From IMG/VR virus record IMGVR_UViG_3300007523_000017, positions 1-51,301 of that record: a stretch of DNA of 51,301 nucleotides, one strand, 5' to 3'. Below the pieces are notes generated by a model. It was not told the DNA's origin, searched no databases, and saw only the letters and a program-made list of their open reading frames with translations. Position numbers and translations under genes: made by a program. Position 1 is the stretch's first letter. Every line of letters starts with the position of its first letter. Origin of the DNA: a virus. Positions 1 to 6,233 of the stretch are shown piece after piece.

Positions 1-144
1 GCATGTCCGGCCAGCTTCGGCCCGGCCGGGGGCGCGTGGGACAATCCGGCATGCATCCTGCCCCCTTATTACAAGCCTGTACCGACCTCTTGGCGCTGGT
101 CCTGAAGTTCGACCATCCGGCTGGCACTGGACGCGGTGCTGGTC
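1..144. other. GC-rich leader, no supported gene
   Basis: This stretch is much richer in G and C than anything else in the window, with runs such as CGGCCCGGCCGGGGGC near position 20. CC and TC dinucleotides are common here, then vanish abruptly after about 144. An open frame from 3 to 203 exists but has no ribosome-binding site and no recognisable protein features, so it is not called. The segment could be host or plasmid DNA at an integration or assembly junction, or a separate phage module. Confidence 0.6.
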
Positions 145-411
145 AGGTGTGGTGCAGTGGATGGCATGTGATGGTACAAGTGGAAAGGAACATTGCATTA
201 TAACACATAATGCAGGCGGTGGTTTGTTTGTTACACAATACAGATTACAGGGGATACAGCACGAAATAAAGCAAAGACGTACATGGGCAGCAGGCATTGA
301 TTGATGACAGCACTACGGGGCTAAAAACGGGCAAAAAACACGGCTGTTGGGGATGATGCAGAGTTGGTTTGGCTGACTAAGAGAAAAGATGTAACAAAGC
401 TAAAATAAAGC

Positions 412-439
412 TTGCAGCATGTGCATATGCTGTTATAAT
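412..439 (+). promoter_or_regulatory. sigma70-type promoter with spacer inverted repeat
   Basis: TTGCAG (412-417) and TATAAT (434-439) are separated by 16 bases. CAGCAT (415-420) and ATGCTG (427-432) form an inverted repeat filling the spacer, a natural place for a repressor. The start codon at 468 follows with AAGG at 457-460. The promoter at 767-794 has the same plan with different arm sequences. Confidence 0.65.
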
Positions 440-467
440 AAACACATAGCAACAAAAAGGACACACA

Positions 468-749
468 ATGTATTTAACACAAATTGTTAAAGTTGCAAAT
501 TCCGCAGCAATTGCAGCAGAGTTTGTGGAGAACAATTACGAGGGCTTGCTGGAGCGGTACATGCTGGAGGACGGCGAGAACAGCGCGGTGCAAGGTGAGA
601 TAGTGGGCACAGAAAAAGTGGACACTGTGATGTGGATGGCGGACTGCGGTGAGATGCGCTGCTACACGCACAACGACGTGCAGGTGTTGCGTGATTGCAA
701 CGGCAAGCTGTGGATAACTGAGGAGCAAGAAAGCGAATTGTTTTTGTAA
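468..749 (+). CDS. Small acidic protein of unknown function
   Basis: A 93-residue acidic soluble protein with no recognised domain, signal peptide or membrane segment. The start is set by AAGG seven bases upstream and a promoter ending at 439. Its + strand contains a single TC and a single CC, both in one TTCCG, although GA and GG are frequent, as its many Glu, Asp and Gly codons demand. It shares promoter design with the next gene, so the two probably form a module regulated by one factor. I do not recognise the family. Confidence 0.65.
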   Translation: MYLTQIVKVANSAAIAAEFVENNYEGLLERYMLEDGENSAVQGEIVGTEKVDTVMWMADCGEMRCYTHNDVQVLRDCNGKLWITEEQESELFL

Positions 750-766
750 CAAAGTGGAAATAACGC

Positions 767-794
767 TTGCGCTAACTGCGCAAGCTGTTATAAT
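767..794 (+). promoter_or_regulatory. sigma70-type promoter with perfect 8-bp inverted repeat
   Basis: TTGCGC (767-772), a 16-base spacer, then TATAAT (789-794). GCTTGCGC (765-772) and GCGCAAGC (778-785) are perfect inverted arms around a 5-base loop, overlapping the -35 box and spacer. It lies between the stop at 749 and the start at 826. The likely use is an operator, or a hairpin if read through from upstream. Confidence 0.65.
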
Positions 795-825
795 AAATGC
801 TTAGCAACAAACAAAGTAAAGCAAC

Positions 826-1437
826 ATGCACACTTTAACACTTACACAAGCGCAAAACGCAATCTCGTTGCGCGCAAACAACAACACGCTAAACGTTGCA
901 ATGCTGCAACAAATGTTGCAAAATGTTAGCGTAACATTTGCAAGCATTGTATACTGTACAAATGTGCAGCTTGCCGCTGCGCATAAAGCGCAAAATATTA
1001 TTAAAGTAACCCGCGCAAATGTGTTGCTTGCAAGCAACATTAGCGCACAAGCGCAATTGTATGCACGTGCAGTACGTAAAAGCGCAGCAAAGTATGCGCA
1101 AAACGATGTTGTTGCAATACAACAATTTGAAGCACAAAGTAATTACTTTGCGCATACTGCAATGCATTGCATTGTTGCGCACAAACAACATGCAGACAAA
1201 CTGTATTTGTATGCAATATACAACACTGCAAGCAGCGTATACATGCACAATAATGCTGTTGTAAGCAAGCAACACGTTGCACAATATTGTACTGCAAGCG
1301 CAGCAGCTAAGCTGTTGCAAGCAAACAACACTGTACACAATGTTACACATAATATAACGCATAACGTGCAAGTACGTACTATTGCGCTTAATAACATAGT
1401 TAGCATACGTGCGCGTAAGCAAATGCTTAGCGTGTAA
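826..1437 (+). CDS. 203-residue protein lacking Gly, Pro and Trp
   Basis: The predicted protein has no Gly, Pro or Trp, one Glu and two Asp. It is rich in Ala, Asn, Gln, His, Val and Thr and is strongly basic. This follows from the DNA, in which GA, GG, TC and CC are almost absent, so GAN, GGN, CCN, TCN and TGG codons cannot occur. TGA stops are also suppressed, so long open frames appear in several other frames (for example 889-1473 on the - strand). Openness alone is therefore weak evidence for coding. In favour are a good promoter (767-794), an ATG at sensible distance, and a terminator-like hairpin 14 bases after the stop. Ribosome-binding site is weak. Function unknown. Confidence 0.5.
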   Translation: MHTLTLTQAQNAISLRANNNTLNVAMLQQMLQNVSVTFASIVYCTNVQLAAAHKAQNIIKVTRANVLLASNISAQAQLYARAVRKSAAKYAQNDVVAIQQFEAQSNYFAHTAMHCIVAHKQHADKLYLYAIYNTASSVYMHNNAVVSKQHVAQYCTASAAAKLLQANNTVHNVTHNITHNVQVRTIALNNIVSIRARKQMLSV

Positions 1438-1450
1438 CACAAAATGTAGC

Positions 1451-1474
1451 AGTGTGCAAGTAGTATTGCACACT
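1451..1474 (+). terminator. 9-bp perfect hairpin after the 826-1437 gene
   Basis: AGTGTGCAA (1451-1459) and TTGCACACT (1466-1474) pair perfectly around GTAGTA. It sits just after the stop at 1437 and directly before the direct repeats. There is no clean U-run, only GTTACAAATTTT, so it may be a terminator or part of the repeat locus. Confidence 0.45.
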
Positions 1475-1539
1475 GTTACAAATTTTACACAAAGTTACAA
1501 ATTTTACACAAAGTTACAAATTTTACACAAAGTTACAAA
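1475..1539. repeat. Three 19-bp direct repeats (iteron-like)
   Basis: The unit GTTACAAATTTTACACAAA occurs at 1475-1493, 1494-1512 and 1513-1531 without mismatch, followed by a partial fourth copy to about 1539. Unit length, perfect identity and head-to-tail order resemble iterons of plasmid origins or partition sites. There are no spacers, so this is not CRISPR. The array ends exactly where the normal base composition resumes. Confidence 0.8.
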
Positions 1540-1540
1540 A

Positions 1541-1763
1541 TCCCAGTCAGCAGAACCTGTGTAAAAGATGTAACAATTGTAACAGCGTTGGCAAGCCGCT
1601 GCACCAAAATTTCCCAAAGTTGTATAGGATCTCTCCTCGAGGAAATTTCTACCTTAATCATACAGGACCGAATTCTGCCAAACCAAATCTCGGAATGTCC
1701 TTCCTGTATCACATTCTCTCCGCGCCACTTTACAACAAGGTTCTGGTTACGCTATAATAACTT
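1541..1763 (+). promoter_or_regulatory. Leader of the small-gene array with a possible promoter
   Basis: No convincing gene. A -10 TATAAT at 1753-1758 lies 17-18 bases after TTTACA/TTACAA (1729-1735), a plausible sigma70 promoter for the array. The predicted start of transcription then falls at or just past ATG 1764, so either the first gene is leaderless or it starts at ATG 1785. GAATGT and ACATTC near 1694-1716 can form a 6-bp hairpin. CCTCGAGG at about 1637 is a short palindrome. Confidence 0.4.
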
Positions 1764-1994
1764 ATGGATCTGATATCACCTTTTATGAAACACCCGGGCG
1801 ATAGCCCTGTATTTAAACACAGTGTGGAAATCCCATGGCCCCAGATGGCTGGACAGGATATGGATGAGTATATAAATGATTTAGAAGCGAATGGACTTAA
1901 AGTACATATCTTTTCAACATCCGCATTTTGCAGATTCTGGTTCCAGCATAAGGAGGATGCTGTAGCGTTCACACTAAAGTATAAGTGTGTATAA
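1764..1994 (+). CDS. Array paralogue 1
   Basis: First of 23 tandem small genes. The last residues, KEDAVAFTLKYKCV, carry the family signature: acidic pair, A-V-A-F, then L-K-aromatic. An aromatic strand (CRFWF) precedes it, as in most members. The N-terminal 55 residues match no other copy by eye. Start uncertain: ATG 1764 would be nearly leaderless from the TATAAT at 1753, and ATG 1785 (residue 8) is an alternative. Function unknown. Confidence 0.75.
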   Translation: MDLISPFMKHPGDSPVFKHSVEIPWPQMAGQDMDEYINDLEANGLKVHIFSTSAFCRFWFQHKEDAVAFTLKYKCV

Positions 1995-1998
1995 TCAT

Positions 1999-2193
1999 AT
2001 GAAAGAATTCAATTGCCGTGTGTTAATGGATAGATACTACTATACAGTGGAAGTCATGGTGTACATAAGGCTGTTGTTGGGGGTCGATCATAGTTATGTA
2101 AATATATTTGACACCGGCGGCTACAAGGAGATATGGTTTGCACATGAGGAGGATGCTGTAGCATTCAAACTAAAATTCAAATGTGAAACATGA
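1999..2193 (+). CDS. Array paralogue 2
   Basis: 64 residues ending HEEDAVAFKLKFKCET, a good signature with a charged tail in place of the usual final Gly. I chose ATG 1999; an in-frame GTG at 1987 would overlap paralogue 1. The stop shares ATGA with the next start at 2190, so translation is probably coupled. The middle is unusually rich in Val and Tyr. Function unknown. Confidence 0.75.
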   Translation: MKEFNCRVLMDRYYYTVEVMVYIRLLLGVDHSYVNIFDTGGYKEIWFAHEEDAVAFKLKFKCET

Positions 2194-2492
2194 TATATAT
2201 TGAAACACTCCCAGACCTTGGCGACGCATTGTATCCATACAAGTGTGATTATTGGAGAGCCTTTAACTACTTGGATAAGAATAGTTTAGCAGTAAGCGAT
2301 GTTGACACCATGTTTAGGGGTATGGTTAAATGGTTGGAAGATAATATATCATCGAATGGAATAAACTATAGATGGTCTAATATTACTATTATATTCTTCA
2401 CTGCAAAAGACCGTGTAAGCTATCCAAGATTTGTAGCCTTTGCGGATGAGACTGACTTGTTAGCCTTCAAGCTTGTGTGGGGTATAGTATGA
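2190..2492 (+). CDS. Array paralogue 3 (longest copy)
   Basis: 100 residues, about 30 more than typical. The extra length is N-terminal (Tyr/Trp-rich, residues 1-40). The core has the family's W-L-E-D-N helix (about 48-52) and ends DETDLLAFKLVWGIV, with Trp replacing the usual Phe. It overlaps both neighbours by four bases (ATGA at 2190 and 2489). Function unknown. Confidence 0.8.
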   Translation: MIYIETLPDLGDALYPYKCDYWRAFNYLDKNSLAVSDVDTMFRGMVKWLEDNISSNGINYRWSNITIIFFTAKDRVSYPRFVAFADETDLLAFKLVWGIV

Positions 2493-2704
2493 TTGATGAT
2501 TTTGACTACAGGCTGACACCGAGGTCGGGTTCTAAAGTTAGATATAGTGAGTTTATCGATTGGGTAATCAATATACGACCAGAATATATTTTTGATAAAG
2601 ATGCGTATGAATTAGACAAGAATGACATTACTGTATACATCCTTACAGCGATTAACTTGCAAGGTGAAGACTTGGTTGCATTTAAACTAAAGTTTGGAAT
2701 ATGA
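2489..2704 (+). CDS. Array paralogue 4
   Basis: 71 residues starting at ATG 2489 (ATGA overlap); an upstream GTG at 2477 is less likely. It has E-F-I-D-W-V in the helix position and ends GEDLVAFKLKFGI. Its 3' end contains TTTAAACTAAAGTTTGGA, the 18-mer found unchanged in paralogues 5, 7 and 8. Confidence 0.8.
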   Translation: MIDDFDYRLTPRSGSKVRYSEFIDWVINIRPEYIFDKDAYELDKNDITVYILTAINLQGEDLVAFKLKFGI

Positions 2705-2904
2705 ACCATACAACACAAGAATGTCCATATCAGATTAGTACCACAAATGCTAAGTTCTATAATACAGAAATAGCAAATTACTTAATCGCAATATATAAGA
2801 TAGGTGTAGAATTAACAGTTGTAGACATCGAGTTTAGGTCCAGACTAATATGTTTTAAACATTCGGAAGATTTGCTTATATTTAAACTAAAGTTTGGATT
2901 ATGA
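2701..2904 (+). CDS. Array paralogue 5
   Basis: 67 residues, ending SEDLLIFKLKFGL. The central Trp seen in most copies is missing; Y-L-I-A-I-Y occupies the helix. ATGA overlaps on both sides. It shares the 18-base junction sequence with paralogues 4, 7 and 8. Function unknown. Confidence 0.78.
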   Translation: MNHTTQECPYQISTTNAKFYNTEIANYLIAIYKIGVELTVVDIEFRSRLICFKHSEDLLIFKLKFGL

Positions 2905-3140
2905 AGTTACTGTTATTTAATATTAAGGCATTGGAAATTCTTACAGGTACTAAAGTAAGAATGGCATTGGAAAATTGTGGCATAGAATATAAATGGGCAA
3001 TGGATCCAACCAACAGCATTATTAATGCTGTTGGAATAAAGATAGATATATCCCATGAAGCTACTGTTAAGAAAATATTTAAGGATTGCTTTGTAGACGA
3101 CGAAGCTGCGGTTGCATTTAAACTACGGTGTAAGATATGA
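2901..3140 (+). CDS. Array paralogue 6
   Basis: 79 residues, ending DDEAAVAFKLRCKI, with Cys-Lys in place of Phe-Gly. Residues 30-35 (I-E-Y-K-W-A) give the family's central aromatic strand. Coupled to both neighbours by ATGA. At 3009-3031, AACAGCATTATTAATGCTGTT is a near-perfect inverted repeat within the gene. Confidence 0.78.
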   Translation: MKLLLFNIKALEILTGTKVRMALENCGIEYKWAMDPTNSIINAVGIKIDISHEATVKKIFKDCFVDDEAAVAFKLRCKI

Positions 3141-3331
3141 CTGCAATATATAAAAAGGTAATATTTATAGATGTTCCGCAAACTATACTGGAGACTAACG
3201 TGGCAAAGTTTCTTAATACTTTGCCAAACTTACCAGATGGTAAGAGACCATATGGATATTGGAATATTGATCAGATTGCGTTTGTATTGGATGAGGATCA
3301 GATTGTATTTAAACTAAAGTTTGGATTATGA
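3137..3331 (+). CDS. Array paralogue 7
   Basis: 64 residues, ending DEDQIVFKLKFGL. F-L-N-T-L-P followed by Y-G-Y-W gives the helix and aromatic strand. The stop/start ATGA at 3328 is preceded by the identical 18-base junction. Function unknown. Confidence 0.78.
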   Translation: MTAIYKKVIFIDVPQTILETNVAKFLNTLPNLPDGKRPYGYWNIDQIAFVLDEDQIVFKLKFGL

Positions 3332-3519
3332 TTGTACGATGTATATCTACTGCAGACGGACCGGCGTGGGGCACGGTAGAGCAACGCGAGGAATGCATAG
3401 TCTGGTTAGAAACTAATGTCGGACTGTATGACACGGATTGGAAATGGAGTAAGTTTGGATATGTTCTTATATATGATGATGAAGCAGCTTGTGCGTTTAA
3501 ACTAAAGTTTGGAATATGA
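3328..3519 (+). CDS. Array paralogue 8
   Basis: 63 residues with the clearest family pattern: an N-terminal strand, C-I-V-W-L-E-T-N-V helix (about 27-35), D-W-K-W-S strand, then DDEAACAFKLKFGI. Overlaps both neighbours by ATGA. A useful query for building a profile of the family. Confidence 0.82.
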   Translation: MIVRCISTADGPAWGTVEQREECIVWLETNVGLYDTDWKWSKFGYVLIYDDEAACAFKLKFGI

Positions 3520-3725
3520 TTAAGGTGAAGGTTAATGCTGATTTCTGGGTTATAGAAAACTCGTATTATCATTACGTAACAGAGTGGTTGACAGAACATA
3601 TTCCGGATTCTAAAGATTGGAATTATGTTAACTGTTACTCTTACATGGCAAGCCCCACTGATGGCTATTTTAACTTTAGACATGTCGAAGATGCAGTAGC
3701 TTTTAAATTAAGGTTTAAAATATGA
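3516..3725 (+). CDS. Array paralogue 9
   Basis: 69 residues. V-T-E-W-L-T-E-H-I and D-W-N-Y-V mark helix and strand; the end is VEDAVAFKLRFKI. ATGA overlaps at both ends. Function unknown. Confidence 0.8.
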   Translation: MIKVKVNADFWVIENSYYHYVTEWLTEHIPDSKDWNYVNCYSYMASPTDGYFNFRHVEDAVAFKLRFKI

Positions 3726-3949
3726 AGGCATTATTGTTTGATTGTGATGTGCCGATTATTTTGACAATTAGCAGTTGGCTTATGCAGCACAATATTAAAT
3801 TCGAATGGATTGTGTATATTATGGGCAGCCGACATTCCCTGGCATTTATATCGATGCAGAAAATGAACATAAGAACAGAATATGCATATGGTAAATTTCT
3901 ATGCGATGAAGATGCAGTTATTAAAGTATTGACACTTAAGGTAATATAA
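3722..3949 (+). CDS. Array paralogue 10 (diverged C-terminus)
   Basis: 75 residues. Helix I-S-S-W-L-M-Q-H-N and strand F-E-W-I are intact, but the tail reads CDEDAVIKVLTLKVI, losing the A-F-K-L-K-F core. It may be drifting in function or decaying. Stop and next start overlap as TAATG at 3949, unlike the ATGA used elsewhere. Confidence 0.72.
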   Translation: MKALLFDCDVPIILTISSWLMQHNIKFEWIVYIMGSRHSLAFISMQKMNIRTEYAYGKFLCDEDAVIKVLTLKVI

Positions 3950-4143
3950 TGTATAGAATAACATTTGACATATTTACATTTGGAAAGTTCGGCGAAGTAG
4001 TCGATTGGTGTATGCGTAACATTGGCTACCGTGACAATGGATGGACAACCTTCTTAGACGAGGATGGGCATTTTGTTATTGAGATAGAGGATGAGTATGC
4101 TACACTGTTTAAATTAAAATTTAATGCGAATGATTTTAAATAA
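3949..4143 (+). CDS. Array paralogue 11
   Basis: 64 residues. V-V-D-W-C-M-R-N-I helix, D-N-G-W-T strand, and a late DEYATLFKLKFNANDFK tail with seven extra residues after the signature. It is followed by the first real gap in the array (4144-4230). Confidence 0.78.
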   Translation: MYRITFDIFTFGKFGEVVDWCMRNIGYRDNGWTTFLDEDGHFVIEIEDEYATLFKLKFNANDFK

Positions 4144-4230
4144 TTAACAGCGTAGATATTGGTAGTAGAAAAATGCGCTTTACGGCGGCTTTGCAGCTTA
4201 ACGAGGGCCAGGAGAAAAAGTTCCAACATT

Positions 4231-4422
4231 ATGATTATACTAGATAAAAAATTTGTTACAATGAGAGATATAAGTGCATGGAATGAATGGAGATCTAAAT
4301 TTTCCCCAATAGCTTATTCAAAGATGCGATATCACCAAGACCGTCTTAGTGGGAGATTGTGGGGACTGGAGTTTGATACTTTAGAGGACGAAGTTGCATT
4401 TAAATTAAAGTTTGGAATATGA
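4231..4422 (+). CDS. Array paralogue 12
   Basis: 63 residues from ATG 4231, ending LEDEVAFKLKFGI. The frame stays open upstream to an ATG at 4159, but the extra 24 residues (Arg/Cys-rich) do not look like this family. GGAG at 4211-4214 is rather far (16 bases) from ATG 4231, so the start is not certain. ATGA overlap with paralogue 13. Confidence 0.72.
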   Translation: MIILDKKFVTMRDISAWNEWRSKFSPIAYSKMRYHQDRLSGRLWGLEFDTLEDEVAFKLKFGI

Positions 4423-4628
4423 TTAAAAATATATACAAAATTCCATTTCCCAAAACAGTGTTTTATGAACAGTTTGCAGAGTGGGCAATCAGAATTGGTA
4501 GAAGAAAAGATTATGTGGATGAAGAAACTTATGCATTGTGCAATAAGTCCATTGGCGTATGGCGTGTATGTGAAGCTGCCATATATGATGAAGATTCTGT
4601 TGCATTCAGGATAAAATTTGGTGTATGA
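4419..4628 (+). CDS. Array paralogue 13
   Basis: 69 residues, ending YDEDSVAFRIKFGV, a conservative variant of the signature. F-A-E-W-A-I-R-I in the helix position. ATGA overlaps on both sides. Function unknown. Confidence 0.78.
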   Translation: MIKNIYKIPFPKTVFYEQFAEWAIRIGRRKDYVDEETYALCNKSIGVWRVCEAAIYDEDSVAFRIKFGV

Positions 4629-4864
4629 TCGAACTTCATAAAGCATATATATTATCGACGGAGATCCCGGGGCTAAGTAAATGGGTCACAGATTACATGG
4701 AACGTTATCCCGGATCTATAGAATTGGAAATAGTTAAACCGACATATTCTACAATAACTTTTAAAGACACAAAGCAAGAATTTTGTACTAAAAGTGGATA
4801 TGCTCTTATGACTGTCATTGACGAGGCAGCACTAATTGTTCTCAAATTAAAGTTTGGATTATGA
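4625..4864 (+). CDS. Array paralogue 14
   Basis: 79 residues. L-S-K-W-V-T-D-Y-M helix; a longer, Lys-rich middle; end IDEAALIVLKLKFGL, where Val-Leu replaces Phe before the K-L-K-F. ATGA overlaps on both sides. Confidence 0.76.
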   Translation: MIELHKAYILSTEIPGLSKWVTDYMERYPGSIELEIVKPTYSTITFKDTKQEFCTKSGYALMTVIDEAALIVLKLKFGL

Positions 4865-5055
4865 CAAGAGTAATAATTAGTAATCCAAATTGGACAAGAG
4901 ACACAGACATAAATGAATTGATAGAATGGCTCTCGTCATTAAAGCATGGTCGTCTTGGTTGGTCGTATTGGATTGACAAAAACGAAGATCGGTACATAGA
5001 TTTTAAGGATCCAGAGGATGCAATAGCGTTTAAATTAAAGTACATTACAGCTTAG
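4861..5055 (+). CDS. Array paralogue 15
   Basis: 64 residues. N-E-L-I-E-W-L-S-S-L helix, L-G-W-S-Y-W strand, end PEDAIAFKLKYITA. The stop at 5053-5055 does not overlap the next start; an 11-base gap follows. Confidence 0.8.
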   Translation: MTRVIISNPNWTRDTDINELIEWLSSLKHGRLGWSYWIDKNEDRYIDFKDPEDAIAFKLKYITA

Positions 5056-5066
5056 CCTGCGGCAAA

Positions 5067-5270
5067 ATGTTTACAATTGATGTATCAAACTATCTCCCGA
5101 TATCTGACGCCAGAGGTCGCTGGGCACAAGAACGAGTGTATAAGCAATGGTGCATGGACAACTGTCCGAATAGTTGGAACTATTACGGGGAATATAAGAA
5201 ATGGCCGTATATATTCCGCTTCAGAGATGAGCAAGATTTACTTGCGTTTAAATTGAAGTTTATATTATGA
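5067..5270 (+). CDS. Array paralogue 16
   Basis: 67 residues. Y-K-Q-W-C-M-D-N-C and S-W-N-Y-Y match paralogues 9 and 17 in pattern; end DEQDLLAFKLKFIL. ATGA overlap with paralogue 17. Function unknown. Confidence 0.8.
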   Translation: MFTIDVSNYLPISDARGRWAQERVYKQWCMDNCPNSWNYYGEYKKWPYIFRFRDEQDLLAFKLKFIL

Positions 5271-5470
5271 ATAATAGAGCGTTCAGAGTATGTATGTCTG
5301 ATATTCAATTTGAGAATTTAGACGTAGATGTATTCATCAAGTGGGCTAATGATGTTATTAACAGCAATTGGACTTATTATAATGCATATAATTCTAACTG
5401 TCGCTATTTTAGTTTTTCCACCGAAGAGGATGAGTTGGCGTTTAGAATAAAGTTTGGACTATGCATGTAA
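5267..5470 (+). CDS. Array paralogue 17
   Basis: 67 residues. V-F-I-K-W-A-N-D-V helix, N-W-T-Y-Y strand, end EEDELAFRIKFGLCM. It overlaps the next gene by ten bases (ATGCATGTAA), the longest junction of this kind in the tight part of the array. Confidence 0.8.
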   Translation: MNNRAFRVCMSDIQFENLDVDVFIKWANDVINSNWTYYNAYNSNCRYFSFSTEEDELAFRIKFGLCM

Positions 5471-5664
5471 TTAAATTAAACCACTTTATATCTGACTCAC
5501 TATATCGTATACTAGACGAGGAGATCTGGTTGTATCATAATGTAGGCATGCCAGGCGAAGAGACTTGGAAGATAGTTTATAGCAGCTTATTGATAGACAG
5601 ATCTGTCTACGCGCACATTGCTGATCCAGAGACAGCAACTGTTTTTAAATTGAAATTTGGATGA
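5461..5664 (+). CDS. Array paralogue 18
   Basis: 67 residues, ending PETATVFKLKFG. The E-E-I-W-L-Y-H-N-V helix is recognisable, with E-T-W-K-I after it. It closes the first 18-gene run; an unrelated gene follows before the array resumes. Confidence 0.76.
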   Translation: MHVIKLNHFISDSLYRILDEEIWLYHNVGMPGEETWKIVYSSLLIDRSVYAHIADPETATVFKLKFG

Positions 5665-5665
5665 T

Positions 5666-6010
5666 ATGGACGATATAGATAAAAATTATGCTAAGCTGAA
5701 AAACATTCCGGAATTTTGTCTTGACAGGGTTTATTCTCTTACGGAAGGCGAGAGAACAATTCAGAGACAATACATGTTTGAATTTGAGAATGGATATGGT
5801 GCAAGTGTTGTGGAGTTTTTTGATAAGTCATTTAGTGGAGGGCATGCGTTTGAAGTAGCAATGCTGAAAATATCAGCCGATGGGTATACTATTGTGTATG
5901 ATAAAGACATAATTCCAGATGTATATCGAGGCAATGCTATATGCATAAGTGACAAATTAACAGAAATAGAGGAATACAATGGACAAGAATCTGATTCGCT
6001 TTTACCCTAA
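5666..6010 (+). CDS. Unrelated small protein inside the array
   Basis: 114 residues from ATG 5666 (an in-frame TTG lies at 5657). It has no C-terminal signature and is not an array member. F-E-N-G-Y-G-A-S-V-V (about residues 41-50) recalls a small conserved phage protein of unknown role that carries a similar N-G-Y-G-A-S-V motif. The end overlaps paralogue 19 by 32 bases. Possibly an ancestral neighbour around which the array expanded, or a later insertion. Confidence 0.75.
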   Translation: MDDIDKNYAKLKNIPEFCLDRVYSLTEGERTIQRQYMFEFENGYGASVVEFFDKSFSGGHAFEVAMLKISADGYTIVYDKDIIPDVYRGNAICISDKLTEIEEYNGQESDSLLP

Positions 6011-6233
6011 ACACAAAGACTTATCGGAGGAAGATCATGACAAGCAAGTTATGGTTTATCGCGATTGGTTGGATACACACGGAAGATATGGTAAGCTGTA
6101 TATGATGAATATTGGGAGAATAGAAGGCGATTCCTTCTTGACTGAGGCAGAAGTTTACCGTTCTATCATCAATGGTGTAAATATCTACGACGGCGAAATC
6201 GCCATATTGTTCAAGCTTAAATTTGAAGTATGA
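5979..6233 (+). CDS. Array paralogue 19
   Basis: 84 residues starting inside the preceding gene. Y-R-D-W-L-D-T-H-G helix; end DGEIAILFKLKFEV. ATGA overlap with paralogue 20. The 32-base overlap suggests it arrived by recombination into the end of the upstream gene. Confidence 0.75.
   Translation: MDKNLIRFYPKHKDLSEEDHDKQVMVYRDWLDTHGRYGKLYMMNIGRIEGDSFLTEAEVYRSIINGVNIYDGEIAILFKLKFEV

Larger units (their letters stand above)
145..1540 (+). other. Segment depleted of TC and CC on the + strand
   Basis: By eye count over about 1,400 bases, the + strand has only three TC and four CC dinucleotides (near 501, 863-866, 974 and 1010-1012). From base composition I would expect roughly a hundred. The rule holds in the non-coding stretch 204-467 as well as in both genes, so codon choice does not cause it. 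From about 766 onward the complementary dinucleotides GA and GG also nearly vanish (three GA, no GG). The property ends sharply at 1541, where TCCC appears. Confidence 0.85.

Noticed and set aside
3-203. 66-codon + strand frame in the GC-rich leader
   Set aside because: No ribosome-binding site, no recognisable features, and it crosses the composition break at 144.
889-1473. Long - strand open frame across the 826-1437 gene, with Cys-rich product
   Set aside because: TGA is suppressed on both strands by the missing GA/TC dinucleotides, so long frames arise by chance. No promoter or ribosome-binding site.
1475-1539. Direct repeats as CRISPR
   Set aside because: Units abut with no spacers and no cas genes are near.
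1588-1773. 61-codon + strand frame ahead of the array
   Set aside because: It covers the likely promoter and lacks the array signature and an SD.
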